A stretch of 64,000 nucleotides of DNA, taken from NCBI GenBank assembly GCA_934589675.1, contig CAKTOF010000009.1, forward strand, positions 26,024 through 90,023, read 5' to 3'. The stretch comes from an uncultured Oscillospiraceae bacterium. Lineage in GTDB: Bacteria; Bacillota; Clostridia; Oscillospirales; Oscillospiraceae. The translations under genes were made by a program, and so were the position numbers. Shown in pieces: positions 1-8,353 of this stretch. Under the pieces are notes generated by a model that saw only the letters and a program-made list of their open reading frames with translations, searched no databases and was not told the origin of the DNA. Position 1 is the first letter of the stretch. Every line of letters begins with the position of its first letter.

Positions 1-2
1 CG

Positions 3-1016
3 CGCACGCTGACCGTGACGCTGGACGCCGCGCACGGGTCGCTGCCGCTGCTGCTCGACATCCCGGTCGTGAAAACCTCCGCCGGGCGCGCCGTCGGCAG
101 CGGGCCGTACGTCCTGCGCGGCCAGACGCTCACCGCCTCGGCGGACTGGTGGGCGGGCGGCGATCCGCCGCTCGGCGGCGCGGACATCGCGCTTGTCGCG
201 GCCGAGTCTGAGTCGGCCGTGCGCGACGCGTTCGAGCTGCGGCAGATCACGCTCGTCTCGACCGACCCGACGGCTGGCTCGGCGTGCGTGTACCACTCGG
301 ACTACGAGCTCTGGACAAGCCCGACGAGCGTCATGGTCTACCTCGGCTTCAACCGCAGCGGCGTGTTTTCCGACGCTGCGCTGCGCGCGGCCGTGACGCA
401 GCTTGTCGACCGCGAGCGCATCGTCACCGAGGACTTCTCCGGCTTCGCCCTCCCGGCCAGCCTGCCGGCCTCGCCGATCGCGGCGCAGTATGACCGCGGC
501 CTCGCCGCGCAGTACGCCTACGACCCCGACGCCTTCTCCGCGTCCGTCCCGGACGAGGAGATCACGCTGCTCGTGAGCAGCGGCGACCCGTGCCGCGTCG
601 CCGCCGCAAAGCGCATCGCGCAGGAGATGGAGCGCGCAGGCTTCACCGTCGCCGTCTCGCCACTCGCGCCGGCTGACTATCAAGCGGCGCTGGAAAACGG
701 CGCGTATGACTGCTACCTCGGCCAGATCCGCCTGACGGCGGACTTCGACCTCGCGGCATTTTTCAGCCCGGACGGCGCGGCCGCCTACGGCATCGGCGGC
801 GCGGAGGCCGCGCTCGTGCGCAACGCGAAAATGCTGGAGAACGCCGGCAACGCCTACGACCTGCACAAGCTCGTCATGGACGACGGGCTGCTCTGCCCCG
901 TTCTGTTCAAGAGCGGCGCCATCTACACCGTCCGCGGCATCGTCCCCGACGGCCTGACGGCCGCGCCGTACAACCTCTTCTACCGCGCCGCGCAGGCGCC
1001 CGACGAGCCGGAATAA
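3..1016 (+). CDS. Extracellular solute-binding protein, family 5 (C-terminal part)
   Basis: This is the C-terminal part of a peptide/nickel-type ABC transporter binding protein. The reading frame is open to the window edge, so the N-terminus and signal peptide lie outside. Family-like blocks are a GSGPYVL segment near the visible start, a YLGFNRSG segment and a VDRERIV segment, in the order typical of SBP_bac_5 proteins. The protein would bind a peptide or similar ligand outside the membrane. The permease and ATPase genes are not in the window. A strong terminator follows 8 bases after the stop. Confidence 0.8.
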   Translation, partial: RTLTVTLDAAHGSLPLLLDIPVVKTSAGRAVGSGPYVLRGQTLTASADWWAGGDPPLGGADIALVAAESESAVRDAFELRQITLVSTDPTAGSACVYHSDYELWTSPTSVMVYLGFNRSGVFSDAALRAAVTQLVDRERIVTEDFSGFALPASLPASPIAAQYDRGLAAQYAYDPDAFSASVPDEEITLLVSSGDPCRVAAAKRIAQEMERAGFTVAVSPLAPADYQAALENGAYDCYLGQIRLTADFDLAAFFSPDGAAAYGIGGAEAALVRNAKMLENAGNAYDLHKLVMDDGLLCPVLFKSGAIYTVRGIVPDGLTAAPYNLFYRAAQAPDEPE

Positions 1017-1024
1017 AAAAATTC

Positions 1025-1056
1025 CCCGCTCCGCCAAAACGGCGGAGCGGGTTTTT
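1025..1056 (+). terminator. Rho-independent terminator of the binding-protein gene
   Basis: An 11-bp perfect GC-rich stem (1025-1035 with 1041-1051) is followed by TTTTT. Confidence 0.9.
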
Positions 1057-1104
1057 CATGCACCGCAGGGCGCAGAGCAAACGCGTGAGCGCCGCGGAAA
1101 AAAA

Positions 1105-1248
1105 GCCTCCCCTGAAAGGGGAGGTGGCACGGCCGGTACGGCCGTGACGGAGAGGTTTTTGCGGCGGCGAATTTCCAACGCGCTCTGCTTGGCGGCGGCT
1201 TTTCACCCCTCAGTCGGCTCCGCCGACAGCTCCCCTATCAGGGGAGCC
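1105..1248 (-). repeat. Dispersed palindromic repeat, copy 1
   Basis: This non-coding element of about 145 bp has two different hairpin-rich ends. The left end is a CCTCCCC/GGGGAGG stem followed by a GGCACGGCC/GGCCGTGAC stem. The right end is an AGTCGGC/GCCGACA stem followed by a CTCCCC/GGGGAG stem. Its interior (TTTTTGCGGCGGC and on) is shared with the copy at 60461 in opposite orientation. It fills the gap between the binding-protein terminator and the GlmU-like gene. It resembles a MITE-type element. Confidence 0.8.
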
Positions 1249-1306
1249 ATTCGGAAGCCGCGCGGCGGGAATGGGCGCGCAGCAGACGCGTGAGCGCAGT
1301 CGCTGC

Positions 1307-2053
1307 TTACTCCCCGCGCGACCGCAGGTAGCGCTCGGTCATCTCGAGCTGCTCGGGCGTGTTGACGCCGATGATCTGCTCGCCGAGGTCGGCGGTGTAG
1401 ATCTCGATCTTCCCGCCGAAGTCGTCGCGGAGGATGGCCGGGACGTCGGTGAGGTAATATTCGTGCTGGGCGTTGTCGCAGGTGAGGCGATCCAGGGCCG
1501 GGACGAGGATTTTTCCCTCGAAGCAGTAGATGCCGACGTTTAATTCGCGGATGGCGCGCTGCTCGTCCGTGCAGTCGCGCTCTTCGACGACGCGGTCGAA
1601 CGAGCCGTCTTCCCGGCGCAGGACGCGGCCGTAGGGCAGCGCGACGTCCGACGTGCCGGCCAGCAGCGTACACGATGCGCCCGAGGCGCGGTGCGCCTGC
1701 ACAAGGCCGAGGTACGTCTCCTTTTTGAGCAGCGGCATGTCGCCGTAGGCCACGAGGACGGTGCCGTCGAAGCCCGAAAGATACTCGCGCGCGCAGCGGA
1801 CGGCGTCGCCCGTGCCCTGCTGCGGCTCCTGCACGGCGTAGCGGCAGCCGGGGAAGGCGGCCGTGACGGCATCGCGCTGATAGCCGACGACGAGGACGGT
1901 GTCCTCGCGCGGGATGAAGTCGATGGCCGAGAGCACATAGTGCAGAAGCGGCCTTCCGCACGCCTGGCGGAGGACCTTTGCCGTGTGATTCTGCTCGGTC
2001 TGGAGCCGCGTGCCCTTGCCCGCCGCCAGAACGACGGCCATGATGTTTTCCAT
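1307..2053 (-). CDS. GlmU-like UDP-N-acetylglucosamine pyrophosphorylase domain protein
   Basis: This 248-residue nucleotidyltransferase corresponds to the N-terminal uridyltransferase half of GlmU. Visible signatures are LAAGKGTRL near the N-terminus (nucleotide-binding loop), QEPQQGTGDA (the GlmU QxGTGHA motif with His replaced by Asp) and YGDMPLL. The left-handed beta-helix acetyltransferase domain that doubles the length of GlmU is absent, and the stop is clean. It probably makes a UDP- or other NDP-sugar from a sugar 1-phosphate in the cytoplasm. True substrate is uncertain. It reads leftward downstream of mnmA with a gap of about 90 bases. Confidence 0.75.
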   Translation of the reverse strand: MENIMAVVLAAGKGTRLQTEQNHTAKVLRQACGRPLLHYVLSAIDFIPREDTVLVVGYQRDAVTAAFPGCRYAVQEPQQGTGDAVRCAREYLSGFDGTVLVAYGDMPLLKKETYLGLVQAHRASGASCTLLAGTSDVALPYGRVLRREDGSFDRVVEERDCTDEQRAIRELNVGIYCFEGKILVPALDRLTCDNAQHEYYLTDVPAILRDDFGGKIEIYTADLGEQIIGVNTPEQLEMTERYLRSRGE

Positions 2054-2143
2054 TTCGTTTCATCCTTTCCGCGCCGCCCGCGGCGGCATTTCGCGGGCCC
2101 GCCCGGCAGCTCCGGACGGGCCCGCATCAAGGTGTTATGCGTG

Positions 2144-3229
2144 TTATTCCGCCTGCGCGCGCTCGATCGTGCCGCCGCCGACGACCAGGTCGCCCGCGTA
2201 GCACACGGCGGCCTGCCCCGGCGTGACGGCGCGCTGCGGCGCGTCGAAGAGAAGCTCGGCCGCGTCGCCGTCCCACGTCAAGGCCGCGGGCGACGCGCCG
2301 TGAGAGTAGCGCAGCTTCGCCTCCACGCGCATCTGCCCGGATTTTTCGCCCATGGCGATCCAGTTGCAGCCGGAAAGATAGACGCGGCGGGAGAAAAGCC
2401 GCGATTCGTCGCAGCTGACGGTCACGGTGTTTTTCTCCATGTCCTTACCCAGCACATAGGCCGGATGGCCGAGGGCGATGCCGAGCCCCTTGCGCTGGCC
2501 GATCGTATAGCGCACCGCGCCGCGGTGCCGGCCCAAAATCTCGCCCTCGGGGCTGACATAGTCGCCGGGCGGATAGGCCTTTCCGGTGAAGCGCTCCAAA
2601 AACGCGCCGTAGTCGCCGTCCGGGACGAAGCAGATGTCCTGCGAGTCGCGCTTTTTCGCGTTGAGGAAGCCCTCTTTTTCCGCAATTTCGCGCACGGCCT
2701 GCTTGGTGAGCGTGCCCAGCGGGAAGCGGATGCGCGCGAGCTGCTCCTGCGTGAGCATATAGAGCACATACGTCTGATCCTTCTGCGCATCCACGGCCCT
2801 TTTGAGCAGGTACCGGCCGGTTTTCTCATCGCGCTCGATGCGCGCGTAGTGCCCGCTCACGACGCCGTCGAAGCCGAGAAGCGCCGCGCGCTCTAAAAGC
2901 GCGCCGAACTTGAGGCAGCGGTTGCACTCGATGCACGGGTTCGGCGTGCCGCCGGACTCGTAGGTCGCCGCGAACGGCGCCATGACGCAATCCCGGAACT
3001 GGCGCTTATAGTTGAACGTGTGGTGCGCGATGCCGAGGCGGCGGCAGACGCTGCGCGCGTCCCAGACGTCGTCGAGCGAGCAGCAGGTGCTCTCGCCGGA
3101 GATGCCGGCGTCGCCGTTGTCAAAAAGGTGCATCGTGCAGCCGGCGCACGCGTCGCCGGAGCGCATCGTAAGCAGCGCCGCGACCGAGCTGTCCACGCCG
3201 CCGCTCATGGCGATGAGGAGCTTTGCCAT
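2144..3229 (-). CDS. mnmA: tRNA-specific 2-thiouridylase MnmA
   Basis: MnmA thiolates the wobble uridine (s2U34) of tRNAs for Lys, Glu and Gln, using ATP and a persulfide sulfur donor. The 361-residue protein has the PP-loop SGGVDSS (residues 9-15), the catalytic NPC cysteine at about residue 99, the second cysteine in DSQDICF at about 200, and a GHYAR motif. The ATG at 3229 was chosen over an upstream in-frame start because MAKLLIAMSGG is the family N-terminus. That ATG overlaps the stop of the upstream gene by one base, suggesting translational coupling. Confidence 0.95.
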   Translation of the reverse strand: MAKLLIAMSGGVDSSVAALLTMRSGDACAGCTMHLFDNGDAGISGESTCCSLDDVWDARSVCRRLGIAHHTFNYKRQFRDCVMAPFAATYESGGTPNPCIECNRCLKFGALLERAALLGFDGVVSGHYARIERDEKTGRYLLKRAVDAQKDQTYVLYMLTQEQLARIRFPLGTLTKQAVREIAEKEGFLNAKKRDSQDICFVPDGDYGAFLERFTGKAYPPGDYVSPEGEILGRHRGAVRYTIGQRKGLGIALGHPAYVLGKDMEKNTVTVSCDESRLFSRRVYLSGCNWIAMGEKSGQMRVEAKLRYSHGASPAALTWDGDAAELLFDAPQRAVTPGQAAVCYAGDLVVGGGTIERAQAE

Positions 3230-5127
3230 TACTCGAGATACTGCCAGTACAGGTCGTCGAGCGTGCCGTCCTCGCTGAGCAGCTCGAGGATGTAGTTCAC
3301 GGCCTCGCACAGATCCTCGTCGCCCGCGCGGAGCGCGACGTTGAAGGAGTGGTCGGGATCGACGTAAAAGTATGCGTCGGAGAAGCGCAGGCCGTCCGTG
3401 TCCGGGAAGTCCTGCATCGGCACGTCGACGAGCAGGATGTCGACCTCGCCGTAGCGCAGCCCGTCGATGGCGTCGGCGAGCGTGTCATAGCCGTAGAAGT
3501 CATAGTCGTCGAGCAGCGCATCGTAGACGAACTCGTCGCCGATGGCGCAGCCGAGGTCGATGTCGTAGCCGGACAGGTAGCCGTCGGCGTCCTCCTCGGC
3601 GAGCTTGTTGCCGTCAAGATAGGTGCCGATGTGCAGGATGCCATCGCTGAGGTTGGGCGAGCCGGTGTAGTCGGTGGTGCCGCCGGACAGCTGCGGCAGC
3701 TCGGCGGTGATCTGATCCCACGCGTCGCTCGGCAGGTTGTCGCCGGAGAGGTAGAGCGCCTCGAGGTTGTAAAGCCCGAACAGCGGCGTCACGTCCGAGA
3801 CGAGCGTGTCGTCCAGATCGAGGTACTCCAGATTCGTCAGGCCGCGAAGCGGCGAGATGTCCGACACCGGCGTGCCCCACAGGCTGAGCATTTCGAGGTT
3901 CGTCAGGCTGCTGAGCGGCGAGATGTCGCGGATGTCGTTGCCGTAGAGATAGAGCGCCCGAAGCTGCGTCATGCTCTTGAGCGGGGACAGATCCGTGATG
4001 GCGTTCGACTCGATCGTCAGGAACTCCAGCTCGGGCAGGCCGGTCAGCGGCGTCAGGTCCGAAATGGCGTTGTCGTCGGCCCAGAGCGTCTCAAGCGACG
4101 TCATGCCGGCCAGCGGGGACAGATCCGTGATGTAGTTGCCGGACAGGTCGAGATATTCGCACTGCGTGCACTGCGCAAGAGCGCGGATGTCGTCATCCGT
4201 CAGGTCGAGGTATGTCAGGGAGATGTAGGTGTCGTCGGGATTGATGGTCACGCCGCCGATGCTGATGGTGCCGTCGGCCGGGGTCTGCGGGCCGGGCTCC
4301 GGATCGGGCGCGGGCGCGTCGGCCGGCTCCAGCTCGGCCAGGCGGTCCTTCAGGCTCTGCGCCTCGGTGGCGTCGATGCCGCGCGAGAGCGCGTCGCGGG
4401 CGGCGTCGGTGTCGCCTGCGGCCGTATAGGCGTCGGCCAGCTTGCCCCAGACGCGCTTGAGCTCGTCGTCGATCTTCAGCGCGTCCTCATAGTCCGAGGC
4501 TGCCTTGGCAAACTTCTCCTTGCCCATGTACGCGTCGCCGCGTCCGACCAGCGCCTCGATCCGCTCATCGCTGTCCTTTTCGGCGTAGTTCAGGGCGTTG
4601 GTGTAGTGCTCGATGGCCGCGTCAAAGTCCTCGTCGGCAAGCGCCGCCGCGGCGAGGTTCAGCGCCTTGTCGAGCTTGGCATCGCTTGACAGATAGCTCG
4701 GGTAGATCCACGCGAAAAACAGCGCGGCAAGCAGCACGACGGCCGCGGCCGCGGCGCAAAGGCCGACGATCAGCCCCTTTTTGCCCTTCTTCTGCGGCGT
4801 CGTCCAGTCCTCATACGTACCGTAATCCGGCGTCTGGGGCGGGACGCTGCCGCCGTCCGCGGGGACGTACTCCGGCGCGGGCGCATATTCCGGCGCGGGC
4901 GCATACTCGGGCGCGGGCTCGGACGCGGGCGCGTACTCCGGCTCCGGCTCAGGCGTGTATTCCGGTGCGGGCGTGTATTCGGGCTCCGGCGTGGTGGAGA
5001 CAGGCTCCTCCGCCGCGGGCGGGACGGGCGCGCTCTCCGGCGCATTCGGCGCGCTCACGGGCGAGCCGCAGCCCGTGCAGAATTTCGCCCCGTCGGGGAG
5101 CTGCTTGCCGCAATGGGTGCAGAACAT
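3229..5127 (-). CDS. Zinc-ribbon membrane protein with TPR, leucine-rich repeats and a solute-binding-like C-terminal domain
   Basis: This 632-residue protein starts with a CxxC...CxxC zinc ribbon (residues 1-25). A Pro/Glu/Tyr-rich low-complexity stretch follows (about 40-105), with PEYAPA-type repeats. One transmembrane helix lies at about 118-141, then TPR-like helices at about 146-265. Leucine-rich repeats of the internalin type (DLSPLxxLTxLexLxL) cover about 295-475. The last 135 residues resemble the distal part of a family 3 amino-acid binding protein (SGYDIDLG, DAIDGLRYGEVDILL). The ribbon is probably cytoplasmic and the rest outside. Function is unknown; adhesion or ligand sensing is inference. 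Confidence 0.75.
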   Translation of the reverse strand: MFCTHCGKQLPDGAKFCTGCGSPVSAPNAPESAPVPPAAEEPVSTTPEPEYTPAPEYTPEPEPEYAPASEPAPEYAPAPEYAPAPEYVPADGGSVPPQTPDYGTYEDWTTPQKKGKKGLIVGLCAAAAAVVLLAALFFAWIYPSYLSSDAKLDKALNLAAAALADEDFDAAIEHYTNALNYAEKDSDERIEALVGRGDAYMGKEKFAKAASDYEDALKIDDELKRVWGKLADAYTAAGDTDAARDALSRGIDATEAQSLKDRLAELEPADAPAPDPEPGPQTPADGTISIGGVTINPDDTYISLTYLDLTDDDIRALAQCTQCEYLDLSGNYITDLSPLAGMTSLETLWADDNAISDLTPLTGLPELEFLTIESNAITDLSPLKSMTQLRALYLYGNDIRDISPLSSLTNLEMLSLWGTPVSDISPLRGLTNLEYLDLDDTLVSDVTPLFGLYNLEALYLSGDNLPSDAWDQITAELPQLSGGTTDYTGSPNLSDGILHIGTYLDGNKLAEEDADGYLSGYDIDLGCAIGDEFVYDALLDDYDFYGYDTLADAIDGLRYGEVDILLVDVPMQDFPDTDGLRFSDAYFYVDPDHSFNVALRAGDEDLCEAVNYILELLSEDGTLDDLYWQYLE

Positions 5128-5177
5128 AGTTTCTTCCTCCTCCTCGCCCGCCGCTCGGGCGGGCGTATTCCAGAGCC

Positions 5178-5206
5178 ATCATACCATATAAATTTAGAAA
5201 ATACAA
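5178..5206 (-). promoter_or_regulatory. Promoter for the zinc-ribbon/LRR gene and mnmA
   Basis: On the minus strand a TTGTAT -35 box and TATGAT -10 box are separated by 17 bases, about 50 bases upstream of the start at 5127. Confidence 0.65.
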
Positions 5207-5217
5207 TGCAGCCGGGC

Positions 5218-5246
5218 TTGCAAATTCCGTCAAAAGCGCGTATCAT
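5218..5246 (+). promoter_or_regulatory. Promoter for the MATE gene
   Basis: TTGCAA, a 17-base spacer and TATCAT lie just upstream of the AGGAGGG ribosome site. This promoter is divergent from the one at 5178-5206. Confidence 0.65.
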
Positions 5247-5271
5247 ATTGGCCGGTAATCAGGAGGGAGCT

Positions 5272-6636
5272 ATGGAACACACAAAACAGCACGCGGGCGC
5301 CGGGGCGCTCATGACGCAGGGCAGCATCGCAGGGCGGCTCTTTTTCTTTGCCGTTCCGCTCATCCTCGGCAACCTGCTCCAGCAGCTTTACAACACGGCC
5401 GACTCCGTCATCGTCGGCAACTTCATCGGCTCGCGCGCGCTGGCGGCCGTCGGTGCGGGCACATCGCTCATCAACCTCATCATTTCCTTCGCCACGGGCG
5501 CGGCGACGGGCACGGGCGTCGTCGTGTCGCAGTATCTCGGCGCGAAGATGCACGACGGCGTCCGGACGGCCGTCCACACGGCGTTTGCCATCGCGCTCAT
5601 TTTAGGCGTGGCGCTCAGCCTTGGCGGCGCGCTGCTGGCGCGGCCGCTGCTCATCTGGATGGACACGCCGGAGGAGGTTTTGCCGGACGCGGTGGGGTAC
5701 CTTCGCATCTACTTCGGCGGCCTCGTGTTCAGCATTCTCTACAACATGGCCGCGGGCATCCTGAACGCGGCGGGCAACTCGCGCCGGTCGCTTTTGTACC
5801 TCGCCTGCGCGTCGGTGATCAACATCGCGCTCGACCTGCTGTTCATCGAGGTCCTCCATTTCGGCGTCGCGGGCGCGGCATGGGCGACGAACATCAGCCA
5901 GCTGCTCTCCGGCGCGCTCGCCGTCGCGTTCCTGGTAAAGACGAAGGAGCCCTACCGCCTGACGCTGCGCGAGATCCGTCTGAACCGGCCCATGGCGCAG
6001 CGCATCATCCGCATCGGCCTGCCGGCCGGCGTGCAGAGCATGGTCATTTCGCTCTCGAACGTCCTCATCCAGTCGAGCGTCAACCGCTTCGGCGCGGACG
6101 CCATGGCGGGCTTTGTGGCGTATATGAAGATCGACGGGTTCAACATCCTGCCCGTGACGAGCCTGTCGCTGGCCATCACGACGTTCGTCGGCCAGAACTA
6201 CGGCGCCGGGCGCATGGATCGGGTCCGGCGCGGCATGTGGGTCGCCCTCGCCATGACCGTGGCCTACACGGCCGCGACGGGCGCGCTGCTCATGCTCTTT
6301 TCCGACCCGATCATGCGGCTATTTACGTCCGACGACCCCGTCGTGGCCTACGGCGAGCTTGCCATGCGCTATTTCTGCCCGTTCTATCCGCTGCTCGGCG
6401 CGCTGCACTCGCTCGGCGGCACGGTGCGCGGCACGGGGCACAGCGTCCCGCCGATGGTCATCCTGCTGAGCACCTTCTGCCTGTTTCGGATGCTGTGGCT
6501 CTGGTTCATTCTGCCGCTCATCGGCACGATGGACGGCGTGCTCGTCATCTACCCCGTCTCGTGGCTGCTGGGGCTCATCCTGATGGCGCTCTACACCTGG
6601 AAGGGCCGCTGGCGCGAAGCCCCGGCGGACGCGTAA
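5272..6636 (+). CDS. MATE family efflux transporter
   Basis: A 454-residue polytopic membrane protein with two homologous MatE halves, roughly 12 transmembrane helices. Family-like stretches include PLILGNLLQQLYNTADSVIVG near the N-terminus and FVGQNYGAG in the second half. It should export cationic drugs or metabolites by Na+ or H+ antiport in the cytoplasmic membrane; the substrate cannot be told. The ATG at 5272 is preceded by AGGAGGG and gives the usual family length; a longer in-frame upstream extension is unlikely. Confidence 0.9.
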   Translation: MEHTKQHAGAGALMTQGSIAGRLFFFAVPLILGNLLQQLYNTADSVIVGNFIGSRALAAVGAGTSLINLIISFATGAATGTGVVVSQYLGAKMHDGVRTAVHTAFAIALILGVALSLGGALLARPLLIWMDTPEEVLPDAVGYLRIYFGGLVFSILYNMAAGILNAAGNSRRSLLYLACASVINIALDLLFIEVLHFGVAGAAWATNISQLLSGALAVAFLVKTKEPYRLTLREIRLNRPMAQRIIRIGLPAGVQSMVISLSNVLIQSSVNRFGADAMAGFVAYMKIDGFNILPVTSLSLAITTFVGQNYGAGRMDRVRRGMWVALAMTVAYTAATGALLMLFSDPIMRLFTSDDPVVAYGELAMRYFCPFYPLLGALHSLGGTVRGTGHSVPPMVILLSTFCLFRMLWLWFILPLIGTMDGVLVIYPVSWLLGLILMALYTWKGRWREAPADA

Positions 6637-6640
6637 ACAA

Positions 6641-6670
6641 AAATCGCCGCCCGGAAAGGGCGGCGATTTT
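6641..6670 (+). terminator. Terminator of the MATE gene
   Basis: A 12-bp stem (AAATCGCCGCCC with its complement) ends in TTTT four bases after the stop codon. Confidence 0.85.
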
Positions 6671-6731
6671 GCGCTGCAATGACCTGCTGAAAGCCCCGCG
6701 AAAGAAAGGTGCAGAGGAAAGCGGGAACAGT

Positions 6732-6767
6732 AAAACCGGCGGTTCTCAAAAGAGAACCGCCGGTTTT
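6732..6767 (-). terminator. Terminator just outside attL, probably the original tRNA-Tyr terminator
   Basis: A perfect 16-bp inverted repeat with an AAAA loop (6732-6747 with 6752-6767) abuts attL. Read on the minus strand it would end a transcript leaving the 3' end of tRNA-Tyr. The prophage now separates it from the functional tRNA. Confidence 0.8.
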
Positions 6768-6823
6768 GGTGGGGGCGGGTGGATTCGAACCACCGTAGAC
6801 ACAGTCAACAGATTTACAGTCTG
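6766..6823. repeat. attL: 58-bp core shared with attR, a 3' fragment of tRNA-Tyr
   Basis: Identical to 39298-39355. It holds the anticodon arm remnant, variable arm, T arm, acceptor 3' strand and CCA of tRNA-Tyr read on the minus strand. The 5' part of the tRNA is missing here, so this copy is not a functional tRNA gene. Confidence 0.95.
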
Positions 6824-6875
6824 GAAAAAGTGCCGTGGTTTCAATGCAGCTCCGGAAGCAGACAGCATTTTGACA

Positions 6876-8006
6876 TCATTCGGCCGTTTCGGGCGGCTCT
6901 CTGTTTGCCCCGTTTTGCAGGTACGCGCTCATGCCGGCGTTGAACTTCCGAATAGACTTTTCGTTCTGCTTTGACCGGAGGTTTGTGTAGATCTCCCGCG
7001 TGATCTCCACGCGGGAGTGGCCAAGGATCCGCTGCGCGGTCAGCTCGTCGACGCCAAGCTCGAACATGAGCGTCGCGGTCCCGTGGCGAAGATGGTGTGC
7101 GGTGATGACCGGTCGACCGTGCTCCAGCAGCCCGGCCGCCGCGCAATAACGCTGCCAGAGCCCCTCGTACCCGCGTTCGGTCATCAGTCCACCGCCGGTG
7201 CCGCCGCGGTTGCTGGGCGGTGCGGGGAAAAGCAGATCACTCCTGCGCGAAGCATACGCCGCGCGCAAAAGCCCGGAAAGAACGTCGATAATCGGCACGG
7301 TGCGGTTCCCTGCCGCCGTCTTTGGCGGCTTGTATTTCGGCGCGGCGCCATTGGTGTAGTCGATCGACTTCGTAACGCGGATCTCCTGCGCAGCCAGATC
7401 GACGTCAGCCCATTGCAGCGCGAGCGCTTCTGATTTCCGCAGTCCGGTGCAGAGCAGGAAAAACGGGAACAGTCCGAACGGCGCATCGACGTTCTGACAG
7501 ATCTTCCGGATCTGCTCGTCCGTCGGCGCAAGCCTTTGCCCTGCCTTCAGCCCCTTGGGCAGCTTGATCGACACGACCGGATTGTACTGCGCGTAGCTCT
7601 GCACGACGGCGAAGTCGAAGATCATGCGGTAAAGCGACCGGATTGTGTTGACGACCGTGCGGCTGTAGCCCCGAGCCTTTGCTGCGGTCAGGTGGTTGAC
7701 GATTTCAAGCGATGTGACGGCCGAGAATGGCCGCCCCTTATATCTGGCAACGATGTCCGCATAATGCGGCGCATAGTTTGCCCACGTTCTGGCTGTGATC
7801 TCCTCACGGTGCTCGCCCTCCCAGCGCTCGGCTACCGCATCAAATGTGATCTCAGCGATCTCCGGCTTGTCGTTGAGCCTGTGCCAGAGCCGTTCAGGGT
7901 CCCGATCATACAGATAATGCCGTCCACGCTCGTCCGAAAAGCTGGCCTGATAGCGGCCGTCCTTGCGCAGGGTAAACAGGCTCGCATAGTTGGGCTTCTT
8001 TGGCAT
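6876..8006 (-). CDS. int: Phage tyrosine recombinase (integrase)
   Basis: A 376-residue site-specific recombinase that should integrate and excise the phage at tRNA-Tyr. Catalytic residues are visible: Arg190 in TGLRKSE, His304 and Arg307 in HHLRH, His330 in LGHS and Tyr340 in EIYTN. The N-terminal 50 residues resemble an arm-binding domain, followed by a SAM-like core-binding domain. The ATG at 8006 has a GGAGGT site; an upstream in-frame start is less likely. It lies next to attL, and a 17-bp palindrome sits just upstream of its ribosome site. Confidence 0.95.
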   Translation of the reverse strand: MPKKPNYASLFTLRKDGRYQASFSDERGRHYLYDRDPERLWHRLNDKPEIAEITFDAVAERWEGEHREEITARTWANYAPHYADIVARYKGRPFSAVTSLEIVNHLTAAKARGYSRTVVNTIRSLYRMIFDFAVVQSYAQYNPVVSIKLPKGLKAGQRLAPTDEQIRKICQNVDAPFGLFPFFLLCTGLRKSEALALQWADVDLAAQEIRVTKSIDYTNGAAPKYKPPKTAAGNRTVPIIDVLSGLLRAAYASRRSDLLFPAPPSNRGGTGGGLMTERGYEGLWQRYCAAAGLLEHGRPVITAHHLRHGTATLMFELGVDELTAQRILGHSRVEITREIYTNLRSKQNEKSIRKFNAGMSAYLQNGANREPPETAE

Positions 8007-8021
8007 ATCGGACCTCCTTTT

Positions 8022-8038
8022 GTGCCCAAATCGGGCAC
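8022..8038. promoter_or_regulatory. Palindromic 17-bp site 1 (GTGYCC-RAWTY-GGRCAC)
   Basis: GTGCCCAAATCGGGCAC sits 15 bases upstream of the integrase ATG, immediately before the AAAGGAGGT ribosome site. It is one of four copies in the prophage. Binding here could block integrase expression. The binding protein is unknown; ParB is the leading candidate by inference. Confidence 0.7.
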
Positions 8039-8074
8039 ACAAAAACAAATGTTTGTATATTGAGATCGGAATAT

Positions 8075-8127
8075 GCCGCCCCGTGGCAGGGGCGGCGTTT
8101 TATCATTTTGCCGGCGTCGGCAAAATG
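8075..8127 (-). terminator. Double hairpin after the leftward exonuclease transcript
   Basis: Two inverted repeats lie between the 70-residue gene and int: 8104-8127 (CATTTTGCCG stem, 10 bp) and 8075-8096 (GCCGCCCC stem). They could terminate the leftward repressor-exonuclease transcript before int; T-runs are short. Confidence 0.5.
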
Positions 8128-8128
8128 G

Positions 8129-8341
8129 TCAGTCTGGGGTATGTTCGCGCTGCATGGCCTGGAGCTGCGCGGTGAGGACGGCCATGGTGTGCTGGGCATC
8201 GGCAATTGCGGCGAGGATGGCATCGACGTCGCCAGAGGCGACAAGACCGGAAAGCGGGGCGACAGCTGCGGCGGCGCGCTCGGCAATCTGCGTTGCAGCG
8301 GCCAGCTCGGCGGCGGAGTAGGTGTGGTTATGTTCGGACAT
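8129..8341 (-). CDS. Small prophage protein of unknown function
   Basis: A 70-residue Ala-rich, probably helical protein. Its ATG is preceded by AGGAGGGGG and lies 12 bases after the exonuclease stop, so it is likely cotranscribed with it. It ends just before a double hairpin. I do not recognise a family. Confidence 0.6.
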   Translation of the reverse strand: MSEHNHTYSAAELAAATQIAERAAAAVAPLSGLVASGDVDAILAAIADAQHTMAVLTAQLQAMQREHTPD

Positions 8342-8353
8342 GGCTTCCCCCTC

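Noticed and set aside
3223..4689. Open frame of 488 codons antisense to the LRR gene
   Set aside because: The repeated QAxxRxxV pattern mirrors the leucine-rich repeats on the other strand; there is no ribosome site and no family signature.
4830..4990. Short tandem repeat resembling a CRISPR or VNTR
   Set aside because: The repeats encode PEYAPA-type proline-rich peptide units in the frame of the zinc-ribbon/LRR protein, with no spacers.
6766..6823. A second tRNA-Tyr gene at attL
   Set aside because: The 5' part, including the D arm and 5' acceptor strand, is absent; only the 58-bp att core is present.
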